Source: an uncultured Fodinibius sp.
Lineage (GTDB): Bacteria > Bacteroidota > Rhodothermia > Balneolales > Balneolaceae
Length of the DNA: 64,000 bases
NCBI GenBank assembly: GCA_913056235.1
Contig: CAJXMW010000001.1
Span: forward strand, 496,001-560,000
Reading direction: 5' to 3'
In this document: piece after piece, positions 16,931 to 26,102 of the stretch
Position numbering within the stretch: the stretch's first letter is position 1
Layout of the letters: every line of letters starts with the position of its first letter
The notes under the pieces: generated by a model
Database searches by the model: none
Told to the model about the DNA's origin: nothing
What the model saw: only the letters and a program-made list of their open reading frames with translations
Made by a program: the position numbers and the translations under genes

Positions 16931-18781
16931 TTATGAGACCATAATTGTTTCTTCCGGGTACTTGTACTTGTGGGTATCAATACGACTGGCAAATGCGACC
17001 ATAAACGTGAGAATACCGACCCGTCCCAAAAACATGGAAACCACAATAATAAACTTCCCCCAGTCGCTTAACTCAGCGGTTATTCCCCGAGATAGACCCA
17101 CAGTGGCAAAGGCTGAAATCTCTTCAAATAGAAGATCAAGAAATGCATGATCCTCCACTACGGATAACAGGATGGTGCTTACCCCAATGCAGGAGGATGC
17201 AAGCAGCAGAACTGTTACCGCCCGGAATATTGCCGAGGTGGAGATCGTGCGATTAAATAGTTCCATCCGATTGTAACCCTTAATAGTCATGGTAATAGAT
17301 CGCATGAGGACGGCAAATGTCGTCGTTTTTATTCCACCGGCTGTCGATGCCGGAGACCCTCCAATGAACATCAAGATCATCATAATAAGTGTTGCAGATA
17401 TTCCAATGGCACCAGTATCCACGGTGTTAAAACCAGCCGTTCGGGTCGTAATACTTTGAAAAAAGGAGAGCATTAGTTTATCTCCGAATGCGTATCCCGC
17501 CAGTGTGTTATTCCACTCCATCCACAAGATGAGACCGGCACCCGCCAAAATGAGCACCGCTGTTGTAACCAATACCGTTCGGGTATGGATAGACAAGCGT
17601 TTCCGCCATCGACTTTTCTCGGTTTTATTGCGAATCAACTCCCATATAACCGTAAATCCCAAACCGCCAAGCACGATCAAGATCATGGTGGTGATGTTAA
17701 TCCCCCAATTGGTGGCATTCGCCCCATCCGCCAGGCTGTTTGTAAACAGGGAAAAACCAGCATTACAGAAGGCAGAAATGGCATGGAAAACGGAGAATAA
17801 GATACGCTGCCCGTGGTTTGGAAATTCGATATCCCAGCTAAGGTAATAACCGATGGCTCCAATGGCTTCTACAACAAAGGTAAAACCCACGACTCGTTTC
17901 AGCGTTGATGTTACCAGACTGGTATTTTTTTCCGCCACCATATCCTTGATAGTATTCATCTGACCTAAGCCTAAACCTCCGCTTATAAACAGAAACAGAA
18001 AAGTCGCAAATGAGATGATCCCTATCCCCCCAAGTTGAATTAATGACAAAATCACCAACTCACCAAACAGGGTAAAATGGGTAGCTGTATCAACGACGAT
18101 CAGGCCCGTTACACATACCGCACTTGTTGATGTGAAGAGAGCATCGATGAAGTTTAATCCCATTCCATTTTGGGTTGCCCCCGGCAACATCAGCAGGAAG
18201 GTTCCGGTTACTATAAGCGAAAGAAAACTATAAACCAGGAAACGGGCAGTATTGGTCTGTTTACTCAGCAGTTCCGGCAAATACTGGAGCAGTTTAACAA
18301 TGACAACGAACAGCAGGTACCCTTTTAAGAACTGCAAGAAAACGATCTCGGCAAAGTTTTCTCCGAGTAATGAATCGATCAGACCGATATCTATTATGGC
18401 AAAATCAATCAAAATCACAATGGAAAAAACAGAGACAAGTCCCTCAAACCATCGTTTTTTTAAATATCTCGATCGATCACTGGTCAGAACCAATCGAGAT
18501 ATAAAGTTCAGAACAAAACCAAACAGGAGCCAGCCTTCAAGTTGGCGGTTCAATTGGATCAGTTCAGGAGTCAATTCAAAGGCGATGGGTATTAGAATAC
18601 TAGCAACAACCAGTATGCTAAGCAGAGCTGTAAAGGCTCGGAAATAAGGAAACGCTATCTTATCAATCTCATACAGATCATCCTGTACATAGTGGAATTC
18701 CAGGTTGACCTTCTTTTTAAATTTTTGCCAACGACGGAGTAGTTGAACCCACTTTTGTTTCCAGCTGTAAGGAATTTTCAT
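16931..18781 (-). CDS. trkH: Trk/Ktr potassium channel subunit with long N-terminal extension
   Basis: The C-terminal ~450 residues carry all four K+ filter motifs of the TrkH/KtrB family: TSAVCVTGL, SAFCNAGF, TRTAGFN and SAFATVGLS. The protein has 616 residues, about 130-160 more than usual KtrB/TrkH. The N-terminal extension contains a basic start, a cytosolic linker and about four extra membrane helices, resembling the ion-transport-like extensions of some fused Trk proteins. It is followed by the RCK subunit, and is probably transcribed from the sigma-54-like element at 19551. Confidence 0.92.
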   Translation of the reverse strand: MKIPYSWKQKWVQLLRRWQKFKKKVNLEFHYVQDDLYEIDKIAFPYFRAFTALLSILVVASILIPIAFELTPELIQLNRQLEGWLLFGFVLNFISRLVLTSDRSRYLKKRWFEGLVSVFSIVILIDFAIIDIGLIDSLLGENFAEIVFLQFLKGYLLFVVIVKLLQYLPELLSKQTNTARFLVYSFLSLIVTGTFLLMLPGATQNGMGLNFIDALFTSTSAVCVTGLIVVDTATHFTLFGELVILSLIQLGGIGIISFATFLFLFISGGLGLGQMNTIKDMVAEKNTSLVTSTLKRVVGFTFVVEAIGAIGYYLSWDIEFPNHGQRILFSVFHAISAFCNAGFSLFTNSLADGANATNWGINITTMILIVLGGLGFTVIWELIRNKTEKSRWRKRLSIHTRTVLVTTAVLILAGAGLILWMEWNNTLAGYAFGDKLMLSFFQSITTRTAGFNTVDTGAIGISATLIMMILMFIGGSPASTAGGIKTTTFAVLMRSITMTIKGYNRMELFNRTISTSAIFRAVTVLLLASSCIGVSTILLSVVEDHAFLDLLFEEISAFATVGLSRGITAELSDWGKFIIVVSMFLGRVGILTFMVAFASRIDTHKYKYPEETIMVS

Positions 18782-18833
18782 AGATGGGAAATTGAATACA
18801 TGTTCACAGGTTCAGACAGAACTCTCATTCTTA

Positions 18834-19250
18834 TTACAATTGCCCTATCTTAAACTTTGCTTCAGATTGACCCGGCCGTTCTTCCAAACATTGCACACAA
18901 AACGTGTTGGTGGGCACCCCTTTATCTGAGTATTTGGAGACCTTGACCGTGACGCCTGTTACAGGTAGAAGTTTTTGTGCCTGATGTTCAAGTGCTGTCA
19001 GCTCACGCTTCAGCTTTTGAATCCGGCATTCGATATGATTCAAGTCAGTTTCATAACGCTTTACTTTTTTTCCAAGCGCAATCGATTCTTCATACGTCAG
19101 TTGGTCTTTGTCAGCTGTTGGCTTATCCTCCTTCAAATGCTCTAATTTTTCCTTCAATGTTTGCAGGTCTTGCTGGTGCTGTAGAATGTTTTCCGCTTTT
19201 TTCGCCAGCATGTGTTCTTTATGCTTGATTTCATCCATTGTTGCTGTCAT
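18834..19250 (-). CDS. coiled-coil protein of unknown function
   Basis: Of the 138 residues, about 1-95 are strongly heptad-patterned (EKLEHLKEDK, ETDLNHIECRIQKLKREL). A C-terminal tail of about 40 residues contains CVQCLEERPGQ, a CxxC pair. It lies 16 bases after the broken small gene and 52 bases before trkH, so it is likely an operon member. It could be a cytosolic adaptor or regulator of the K+ system; nothing in the sequence proves it. Confidence 0.65.
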   Translation of the reverse strand: MTATMDEIKHKEHMLAKKAENILQHQQDLQTLKEKLEHLKEDKPTADKDQLTYEESIALGKKVKRYETDLNHIECRIQKLKRELTALEHQAQKLLPVTGVTVKVSKYSDKGVPTNTFCVQCLEERPGQSEAKFKIGQL

Positions 19251-19266
19251 AAAACCGCTGTTCTGA

Positions 19267-19513
19267 TTAAAGAATATCTGTTACAAACTTATCCCAGTCG
19301 TGATCAGCCAGATACGCATCTATTGCTTTTTTGTTTTCTCGACTGCTTCCTGTCGGGTTGCCACTTCTTCAATACAGTCAACTTTAAATTCTCTTGTTCT
19401 AGAACCATTGCTTTTGCAATGATCTTAGAACCAAGCGTTTCTCCTTCTGAGGGGACAACCTCACTAACTTGACATAATACTGCTCCCCGGTACAAGACTA
19501 AGAATGTTGTCAT
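19267..19513 (-). pseudogene. small soluble protein, two frameshifts
   Basis: ATG 19513 starts MTTFLVLYRGAVLCQVSEVV and runs in frame to SKIIAKAMVLEQE. A second frame then reads REFKVDCIEEVATRQEAVEK, and a third, after the A6 run, reads KAIDAYLADHDWDKFVTDIL with TAA at 19267-19269. Together they give a sensible ~82-residue protein. As read, translation ends at 19304 after 69 residues with an implausible basic tail. Either two indels have killed it or the sequence has base-calling errors. It is the first gene behind a sigma-54-like promoter. Confidence 0.55.
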
Positions 19514-19550
19514 ATTACAAATTACGCCTGTCTTTTACATAAATAACCAG

Positions 19551-19566
19551 CGAAAATATTATGCCA
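19551..19566 (-). promoter_or_regulatory. sigma-54-like promoter of the Trk operon
   Basis: The minus strand reads TGGCATAATATTTTCG with the -24 GG/-12 C geometry of sigma-54 promoters, 38 bases before ATG 19513. The -12 box is TTTC rather than TTGC. Palindromes at 19583-19697 lie upstream of it. Confidence 0.55.
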
Positions 19567-19582
19567 AATTCATAATATCTAT

Positions 19583-19697
19583 TCCCGAAAAGGGAAAAAC
19601 AGGCATTAAGCAATTTTGATCACGATACTTAAAAAACCACAAATACGGAAGGCATACAAATTCCCATTTTGGGAGACCTTCATTTCTCAAAATGGGA
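19583..19697. promoter_or_regulatory. three TCCC-N5-GGGA-type palindromes (putative activator sites)
   Basis: TCCC-GAAAA-GGGA lies at 19583-19595, TCCCA-TTT-TGGGA at 19662-19674 and TCTCA-AAA-TGGGA at 19685-19697. Centres are about 31, 110 and 133 bases upstream of the promoter element. The last two can also pair with each other as a hairpin, so they might instead be the terminator of the gene ending at 19727; the matching sites at 22652 and 26103 favour a shared binding site. Confidence 0.5.
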
Positions 19698-19726
19698 AAC
19701 TCATATAATCTATATATTATCGGGCC

Positions 19727-20005
19727 TTATCTATCTTTTTCCATTACTTTATCAACCGTCTCATTTTGATTTTCAATACCGGCGTTAGACACCCAGGTAA
19801 ATGAATACAGGAAGACAAAAAATAGACCCGCTCCAATCCACGTAAGCGCGTCTCCACCTCCAATCACCATTAGGGCACATGAGACCAGCCCTAGAATGAT
19901 GGTAAACAACAACAGCGGTTGATTCACGGAACTGGACAGATCCAATTCATCCCAGTGTTCTTCCGGCAAAAATATATTGTGTTCTTCCAGATCTTCGTAT
20001 GACAT
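19727..20005 (-). CDS. small two-helix membrane protein
   Basis: ATG 20005, one base after the stop of the permease gene, gives 92 residues (MSYEDLEEHNIFLPEEHWDE first). There are two membrane helices (about 35-55 and 60-80) and a charged tail. The longer open frame to 20233 runs through the permease C-terminus and is not real. Tight coupling to the permease suggests an accessory subunit. Confidence 0.75.
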   Translation of the reverse strand: MSYEDLEEHNIFLPEEHWDELDLSSSVNQPLLLFTIILGLVSCALMVIGGGDALTWIGAGLFFVFLYSFTWVSNAGIENQNETVDKVMEKDR

Positions 20006-20006
20006 G

Positions 20007-22472
20007 TTAATTTCCTTGTTGTTTTTTGCTGTTCTCATTATTGGGATGCCCCATCTCTTCCAGCTCCCGGAAAAATTGAAAGAAATCCTGCATCTCGAAC
20101 TTAAATCCCGGCTGTTTAGGCCGAACAAAAATAACCGGGCAACGAGCCTGATCAGCCAATCGGGCAGGTGTTTTGCCAAATACTTTTCGTCGGAAAAACT
20201 CATCCTGGCTGGTACCAAGAACAATACGATCATAATCGCCCGAACGCTCAGCTATTGCTTTTTCATGGTCTTTACTCGTAATAAAGTTGAAGGAAAATCT
20301 GGATTTATCGGCAATAAGAGCCTCTTGCCCTCCTTCTTTTTCCCGGACAAACTCAAATACCTTATCTTTAAACTCTCCTTTCTCCTCTGGTGACATTTCA
20401 TCCGGAGTCACATGGAGCAGATCTATTTTCCCTTTTGGATTATCTTCCATCAGCAGGGATGCAACCGCCAATCCCAAGGGTGCAGTTTCTGGATTAGCCA
20501 CCGGCACAAGAATGCGATTTAGTGCTTTCTGTCCATTCTGCTGCATGACAATAGCATGGGTATTTGACTCTTTTAACACATGGTCAATATTTGATCCAAT
20601 CACCGTTTCCTTTTTGTGGACCGCACCTTTCCAGCCCATAATCAGATACTCCGTATTCTTGTCCTGCGCAGTGTGGATAATGGCATCGGCCGGTTTGTGT
20701 CCCACCCTCATTTGAGTACTTACCGGTACGTCATACTGCTCGGCATATTCACGAGCCTTATCTAATATAGGACGCGCTTTCTCGACAAAATCCGTAGCCG
20801 CCCTTGGCGGGAGTTGTGACGGAACAGTAATAACATGGAGCAATACCAACTGACTATCTGAGAGACGCGCAATTCGGGCTCCAAGATCAATATGTTGTTG
20901 AGATGTTTCGGGATTGGCAACGGGAATTAGCACCGAATTGGGTTTAACGTCCATCGTTTTCTCCTCAGCCAGTATGGGGGTAGCTTCCTTCTCTCGCTCA
21001 CGATCCATGGCATAAAATCGGTAAATCCCAAAACCGACGGCCAGCCATGCAATCACGTATACCCAAGCAATGGGGTAGTGGTCGAACATAAACAGAGCCA
21101 GCGCCAGCTTGGTAACAATACCAATAATGGGTACCACAGGATAGAAGGGCATCAGATAACCGTAGGCCAGTTTATCCCCATATTTTTTGCGGATAGTAAT
21201 AACCGCAATATTCACCTGCAAGAATAACAGTAGAAACATAATATCCGCTGCTGCGGCGACGGTCGTAATCGGTACAAAAGCCACCATAAATATGATCAGG
21301 CAGGCCGTCCAAAAGAGTGCCAAGTGGGGCGTATGCTTATCCGGATGAATTTCCGCAAATACATCTGGCAAGTTTTTATCACGACCCATAGCAAAGGATA
21401 CCCGGGTAGAAGAAAAGGTCGTTGCGTTCAAGGCCGACATGGTGGATAAGACACCACCGACCAAAATCAATACGGCTCCATAAGGAACAAATTGCGCAGC
21501 GGCCCGCGCCAGCCCAAGTTCACCCACATGCCTCAGAATTTTCCAGTTGGCGACCTCGGCCGTAAGCTGAGCCGGAACATCGGCTCCAATAGTATGCAGT
21601 GCACTAATCAACAACTCCGATTGTGATGCCCCCACCAACACGAATGCCACCAACATGTAGATCGGCACGACGATGGCCAGTGACCAGAATACCGCTTTGG
21701 GAATGTTTTTCCGCGGCTCTTTTACTTCTTCACCGGCCTGAACGATAATCTCATAACCTTCAAAAGCAATAAAGGTGAGTCCCATTGCTGAAAGGATTCC
21801 CAACCACCCGGTTTCATCAGGTATAAAAGGCTGAAGCTGGGACGTTGCCATTCCCCCACCTTCCCCAAAGGAGAACCACCAATCGGGAAAAAACATAAAT
21901 TTCAATCCGAAAAAACAGAATATTCCTATGACGATGACTTTCAAGATGGTGACAATATTGCCAGCCTTCCCGGTTTCGCTGGCCCCCCGGAAGTTAATAT
22001 AGGCAAAAGTGGTAGCAATGAATACGCCAAAAATTTTCTTGCCCAGCGTTAAATCGATGCCATATTGCAGCAAGGGAACTTCCAGCATCCGCAGCAACTC
22101 GTAGACAAATGCCCCGAAACCCAGCGCATACAGGGCTCCCGCCACGGCATGAGCAAACCAGCTCATCCATCCCGCCAAGAAGGCATTCGAACCAGGCAGA
22201 CCTTCTTTAATCCACAGATAACCGCCCCCAGCTTCTGGGATCGCCGATCCAAGCTCGGCATATACCATGGCTGTAAAAATGGTAACGATCCCGTTGAGGG
22301 CAAAGCTCAAAATTAGTGCCGGCCCAGCGACGCCGGCAGCTTCACCCGTAAGGACGAAAATACCAGCCCCGATCATGGCGCCAACCCCGATCATCGTAAT
22401 ATCAAAAAGACTCAGATCACGACTTAGTCCAACGCCGGTTTTTCCAGACTCTTCAGAGGTAGTGTTGCTCAT
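20007..22472 (-). CDS. APC-family permease fused to two UspA domains
   Basis: This 821-residue fusion carries the APC signature MIGVGAMIGAGIFVLTG in the first helix, LTFIAFEGYEIIVQAGEEVK mid-protein and about 12 helices up to residue ~490. Two UspA domains follow: VLIPVANPETSQQH, then YLIMGWKGAVHKK and IGSNIDHVL; the second starts ILVPVANPETAPLG and has RIVLGTSQDEFF. It is a paralogue of 13845-16079 with a longer transporter half. A sigma-54-like promoter and an activator-type palindrome lie upstream, and a 92-residue membrane protein is coupled downstream. Confidence 0.92.
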   Translation of the reverse strand: MSNTTSEESGKTGVGLSRDLSLFDITMIGVGAMIGAGIFVLTGEAAGVAGPALILSFALNGIVTIFTAMVYAELGSAIPEAGGGYLWIKEGLPGSNAFLAGWMSWFAHAVAGALYALGFGAFVYELLRMLEVPLLQYGIDLTLGKKIFGVFIATTFAYINFRGASETGKAGNIVTILKVIVIGIFCFFGLKFMFFPDWWFSFGEGGGMATSQLQPFIPDETGWLGILSAMGLTFIAFEGYEIIVQAGEEVKEPRKNIPKAVFWSLAIVVPIYMLVAFVLVGASQSELLISALHTIGADVPAQLTAEVANWKILRHVGELGLARAAAQFVPYGAVLILVGGVLSTMSALNATTFSSTRVSFAMGRDKNLPDVFAEIHPDKHTPHLALFWTACLIIFMVAFVPITTVAAAADIMFLLLFLQVNIAVITIRKKYGDKLAYGYLMPFYPVVPIIGIVTKLALALFMFDHYPIAWVYVIAWLAVGFGIYRFYAMDREREKEATPILAEEKTMDVKPNSVLIPVANPETSQQHIDLGARIARLSDSQLVLLHVITVPSQLPPRAATDFVEKARPILDKAREYAEQYDVPVSTQMRVGHKPADAIIHTAQDKNTEYLIMGWKGAVHKKETVIGSNIDHVLKESNTHAIVMQQNGQKALNRILVPVANPETAPLGLAVASLLMEDNPKGKIDLLHVTPDEMSPEEKGEFKDKVFEFVREKEGGQEALIADKSRFSFNFITSKDHEKAIAERSGDYDRIVLGTSQDEFFRRKVFGKTPARLADQARCPVIFVRPKQPGFKFEMQDFFQFFRELEEMGHPNNENSKKQQGN

Positions 22473-22528
22473 AAGTAATACTTAATCAATTTCGAATATA
22501 ACAACTCTTCCAGCTCAGGATACTAAAC

Positions 22529-22544
22529 TGAAAAAAATATGCCA
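22529..22544 (-). promoter_or_regulatory. sigma-54-like promoter of the APC-UspA gene
   Basis: The minus strand reads TGGCATATTTTTTTCA, 57 bases before ATG 22472. GG at -24 and C at -12 are correctly spaced; the -12 box is TTTC. It matches the elements at 11533 and 19551 closely. Confidence 0.5.
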
Positions 22545-22651
22545 AAATTAAGGCCATTAATTAAAACAAGCTTTTCAGCATTAATAGAGAAGATATTTTG
22601 CTATAATAGCCTCGTCAGCTTCATGGGTGTGTCATTATGAAAGGCCCTTTT

Positions 22652-22664
22652 TCCCATATTGGGA
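22652..22664. promoter_or_regulatory. TCCCA-TAT-TGGGA palindrome (putative activator site)
   Basis: This is a perfect 13-base palindrome centred about 120 bases upstream of the promoter element at 22529, in the gap between the permease start and the response regulator stop. Distance and symmetry fit a binding site for a dimeric sigma-54 activator. Confidence 0.55.
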
Positions 22665-22705
22665 TAGCCAAAACCAAAAGGAGAACGCATGCAATAAAAA
22701 CGGAC

Positions 22706-24028
22706 CTATAAACCATACTCATTAATTTTCCGATATAGCGTACTAGTCCCAATTCCCAGCATATCAGCCGCTTTTGTTTTATTTCCCTCGGCCTCCTCTA
22801 ATACTCTTTGAATATGAATACGCTCCATTTTTTTTAACGAATTTGGACTACCTGACGACGACGAAGATTTTCCATGGAATTCAGGCGGCAACAGTTCCGG
22901 GATTATAGTATCACCTTCAGCCAAAATAGCCGACCGCTCTATGATATTTTTTAGTTCTCGAATATTTCCCTGCCAAGAATAGGATAACAACAGATTCATC
23001 GTCTCATCATCAATACGCTGCACTCGTTCATTAAGGCGATTTAAAAAGAAATTGGCTAACAAGGGGATGTCTCTCTTTCGATCCTTGAGGGGAGGAATGT
23101 CAATTTTAAATCCAGCCAGCCGATAATAGAGATCATCTCTGAATGTATCTTCCTTGGCCTCCTTCTTTAAATTTTGATTTGAAGCGGCAATAACGCGAAT
23201 ATCCACCGATCGTTCCTGGGTTTCGCCAAGCTTGGTATATTTATTGTTTTCAAGAAAACGCAACAATTTAGCCTGCAGGCCTATATCCATTTCTCCAATT
23301 TCATCAAGAAATAGCGTGCCACCATCCGCTTCTTCTATTAATCCTTTCTTGGATTCATTAGCACCTGTGAAGGCACCCTTTTTGAACCCAAACATCTCAG
23401 ATTCCAACATATCCTTGGGGAAAGCACTGCAATTTAACGCAACAAAGGGCCCACCTTTTCGGGGGCTTGCTTGGTGAATAGCTTGGGCAAAAAGCTCTTT
23501 TCCTGTCCCAGTCTCTCCTTGTAGCAATACACTCATATCAGATGACGCTACTTTTTTTGCCATTCGAATTGCTTCTTGAATGGCTTCCGATTCGCCTATG
23601 ATATTTTCAAACCCATATTTGTTGTCAACGCGCTGCTCAAGGTGGCGAAGCTTATGTTGCATTTGGGCCTTTTCGGCTGCACGCTCTACCATTACATGGA
23701 TTTTGTCATCGTCATCGCCTTTCGTGATATAATCGAACGCCCCTTGCTTCATCGCGTTCACCCCATCCTGTATAGTGCCATAAGCGGTAATAACGATGAC
23801 CTCAATAAGTGGGTACTTTTGTTTTATTTCTTCAAGCAGATGCAGCCCGCTGCCATCCGGAAGTTTGACATCCGTTACGACTACATGAACAAAGTTCTCT
23901 TCGAGTGCCTTCAGGCCTTCCTTTACATTTTTAGCCTGCAAAACATTAAATCCTTCCAACCCGATTATTCTTGAAAGGAGTTCTCGAAAACGATCTTCAT
24001 CATCTATAACTAATACATTTTCACTCAT
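22706..24028 (-). CDS. NtrC-family sigma-54 response regulator
   Basis: The 440-residue protein has a receiver domain (1-120; phosphoacceptor Asp in VVTDVKLPDGSG, switch Lys in TKGDDDD), an AAA+ domain (about 145-375) with Walker A GETGTGKE, the sigma-54 contact loop GAFTGA, and Walker B GTLFLDEIGE. A Fis-type helix-turn-helix closes it (NKTKAADMLGIGTSTLYRKI). The intact GAFTGA means it should activate sigma-54 promoters. It lies 40 bases behind its cognate membrane kinase. Its likely sites are the TCCC-N5-GGGA palindromes nearby. Confidence 0.95.
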   Translation of the reverse strand: MSENVLVIDDEDRFRELLSRIIGLEGFNVLQAKNVKEGLKALEENFVHVVVTDVKLPDGSGLHLLEEIKQKYPLIEVIVITAYGTIQDGVNAMKQGAFDYITKGDDDDKIHVMVERAAEKAQMQHKLRHLEQRVDNKYGFENIIGESEAIQEAIRMAKKVASSDMSVLLQGETGTGKELFAQAIHQASPRKGGPFVALNCSAFPKDMLESEMFGFKKGAFTGANESKKGLIEEADGGTLFLDEIGEMDIGLQAKLLRFLENNKYTKLGETQERSVDIRVIAASNQNLKKEAKEDTFRDDLYYRLAGFKIDIPPLKDRKRDIPLLANFFLNRLNERVQRIDDETMNLLLSYSWQGNIRELKNIIERSAILAEGDTIIPELLPPEFHGKSSSSSGSPNSLKKMERIHIQRVLEEAEGNKTKAADMLGIGTSTLYRKINEYGL

Positions 24029-24068
24029 AATAGAAAAATTACTAGTTGTTTAAACAAATCTGGTCATC

Positions 24069-25922
24069 TTAATTCTTCGGAAGTGTGAAATAGAATGTAC
24101 TCCCTTTTCCTACGGTACTTTTAACATCAATTTCGCCTCCCTGAGCATTTATGAATTCTTTTGCTATGGCCAGGCCCAAACCACTTCCACCATCTCCGTC
24201 CTTATCAGCATATACTTGGAAATACTTTTGGAAAATTTTGTCCAAATATTCTTCGGCAATACCTTCTCCAGTGTCAGTCACCAGAAATTTAATTGAACTT
24301 GGTTTTTCCTCAGCCTTTAGTTCTATCCGACCACTGGTTGGCGTATATCGAATAGCATTTGAGATTAAATTGACCAATACCCAAACAGTTTTTTGTACAT
24401 CCGTTTTTACCTTCGGCAGGTTTTGGTCACAGTAAATCACCAGCTTAACATCCTTTTGGTTAGCTTGCATAATCATGGTTTCATATGCATACTCAATAAG
24501 ATCTAATGGTTGCGCCGGTTGGGTATTCAACTGAATATTACCGGACTCTATCTTTGAAAGGTCAAGAAGTTCCTTTGTCGTTCTTTTCATACGACGTGTA
24601 TCATCCCTGATACTTTGAATCAGGTTGCTTTGCTCCTCATTGAGTTTGCCTACACGCTCGTCTTCTAAGAGCCTTAAACTCATATTGATGGAAGCGATGG
24701 GGGTTTTTAGTTCATGGGATACCACCGCCACAAAATTTGATTTCGCTTCGTCCATTTCTTGAAAATGAGTCACATTTTTAAGTGTTATTATCGTACCAAT
24801 CTGTTTTTCTTCGTCTGCTGCATCATTACCGGTTATGACCGGTATGGTCTCTTTTGAATAAAACACCTGGCGGTCGCCATTCATGATCTTAACCAAGTCA
24901 GGTTCATCACTATCTTCTCCCTCATTCTTGGTTCCTTCCATGAGATCTTGGATAAGTTTTCGAACCAGATCATTTGTCGAAGCAATATCCGGGGCGTATT
25001 GGCCAACCAGTGAACTTCGATCTCTGCCAATCAATTCCTCAGCCTTGGCATTGACAAATAGCACATTCTTTTCTCGGTCCAGACCAATAATGGCTTCATG
25101 CATGTGATTAATAATTGCTTCGATGCGCTGTTTCTCATTCATCAATTTGGCCATAGTGCTAGACTCATATTCCTGCAGACGAGTTGCCATCCTGTTAAAA
25201 GCCTGAGCAAGTTCTTCATATTCGTCGCCGGTCTTAAACTCCAGTCGCTGATCGTAGTTTTGATCAGCAATCTTTTTAATACGGTCTATCAGCTCTCGAA
25301 TGGGTTTCACAATATAATTGGGATATGTAATGAGCAGGCCGAAAGCCAACAGCGCACTGATTCCACCGATAACAGTCATATATAAAATAACACTGGAAGC
25401 CGTATTTTGAGCCCTGTCATTTTTCCGTTCAATAGCCTCGATATTCAAGTTTGTTATTTCAGCCAACATCGCCTGTATCTGCCCGTATTGCATAGAAAAA
25501 TCTTGATACAAACTCGAGTTAAGCGTGGTTTGAGAATTTAATTGCTCATATTTATCAAGATATCTCATTATCGCTTCTTGCAATTGGCCACTGATTTCAG
25601 CCTCACCAGATTCCGTGATATTCTGTTGCTGATCCGACAGGCTACGAAGTAATTTCTTTTTAAGAGAATCCACTGCCTTAACTGAATATGTATACCGATC
25701 TCCATTTGAATCAAGTTTGGAGGTTTGTTTTAAATGGAGCTCGTTCAGCGTTTGCTCCATACTTTCCATGTAGCTCACCGTCCGAATATTATTTCGGATG
25801 ATAGCACTTGAATTTTCGGCAAGGGTGTTAATGAATACCAGTCCACTCCCACCGAGGACTAAGATCAGAAAAGCAAGAATTCCAAGCCCCCCATAGAGCT
25901 TGGTTTTAATGTTCATATTCAT
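24069..25922 (-). CDS. membrane sensor histidine kinase
   Basis: The 617 residues comprise helix 1 (about 10-30), a periplasmic helical sensor (35-175), helix 2 (about 178-200), HAMP (about 200-255), a PAS domain (about 265-375), HisKA with phosphoacceptor SHELKTP, and HATPase_c with the N box LVNLISNAIRYTP and G boxes DTGEGI and GGSGLGLAI. The periplasmic four-helix-bundle type gives no clear ligand. It is the partner of the NtrC regulator downstream. The promoter at 26002 suggests autoregulation. Confidence 0.94.
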   Translation of the reverse strand: MNMNIKTKLYGGLGILAFLILVLGGSGLVFINTLAENSSAIIRNNIRTVSYMESMEQTLNELHLKQTSKLDSNGDRYTYSVKAVDSLKKKLLRSLSDQQQNITESGEAEISGQLQEAIMRYLDKYEQLNSQTTLNSSLYQDFSMQYGQIQAMLAEITNLNIEAIERKNDRAQNTASSVILYMTVIGGISALLAFGLLITYPNYIVKPIRELIDRIKKIADQNYDQRLEFKTGDEYEELAQAFNRMATRLQEYESSTMAKLMNEKQRIEAIINHMHEAIIGLDREKNVLFVNAKAEELIGRDRSSLVGQYAPDIASTNDLVRKLIQDLMEGTKNEGEDSDEPDLVKIMNGDRQVFYSKETIPVITGNDAADEEKQIGTIITLKNVTHFQEMDEAKSNFVAVVSHELKTPIASINMSLRLLEDERVGKLNEEQSNLIQSIRDDTRRMKRTTKELLDLSKIESGNIQLNTQPAQPLDLIEYAYETMIMQANQKDVKLVIYCDQNLPKVKTDVQKTVWVLVNLISNAIRYTPTSGRIELKAEEKPSSIKFLVTDTGEGIAEEYLDKIFQKYFQVYADKDGDGGSGLGLAIAKEFINAQGGEIDVKSTVGKGSTFYFTLPKN

Positions 25923-26001
25923 TATCCAATACCAGTTTTCTTATATTTTTTTACTTCTATGGGCTCCGGTAGCTAAGGCAAATTGTACACCCTACCAAGA
26001 T

Positions 26002-26017
26002 TGCAGATATCATGCCA
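26002..26017 (-). promoter_or_regulatory. sigma-54 promoter of the kinase/regulator operon
   Basis: The minus strand reads TGGCATGATATCTGCA, with both hallmark dinucleotides (GG at -24, GC at -12) at correct spacing, 80 bases before ATG 25922. It is the best match to the sigma-54 consensus in the window. Confidence 0.65.
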
Positions 26018-26102
26018 AAGCACTTAGCCTGTTGCAAACACCTTACCGTATCCATAACAGACATCTCATTGTGTTAATTATACCTTTTAACCAAGTTAAC
26101 TA

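Noticed and set aside
20006-20233. Extended start for the 92-residue membrane protein
   Set aside because: The extension runs through the permease coding end in another frame; ATG 20005 is correctly placed after the permease stop.
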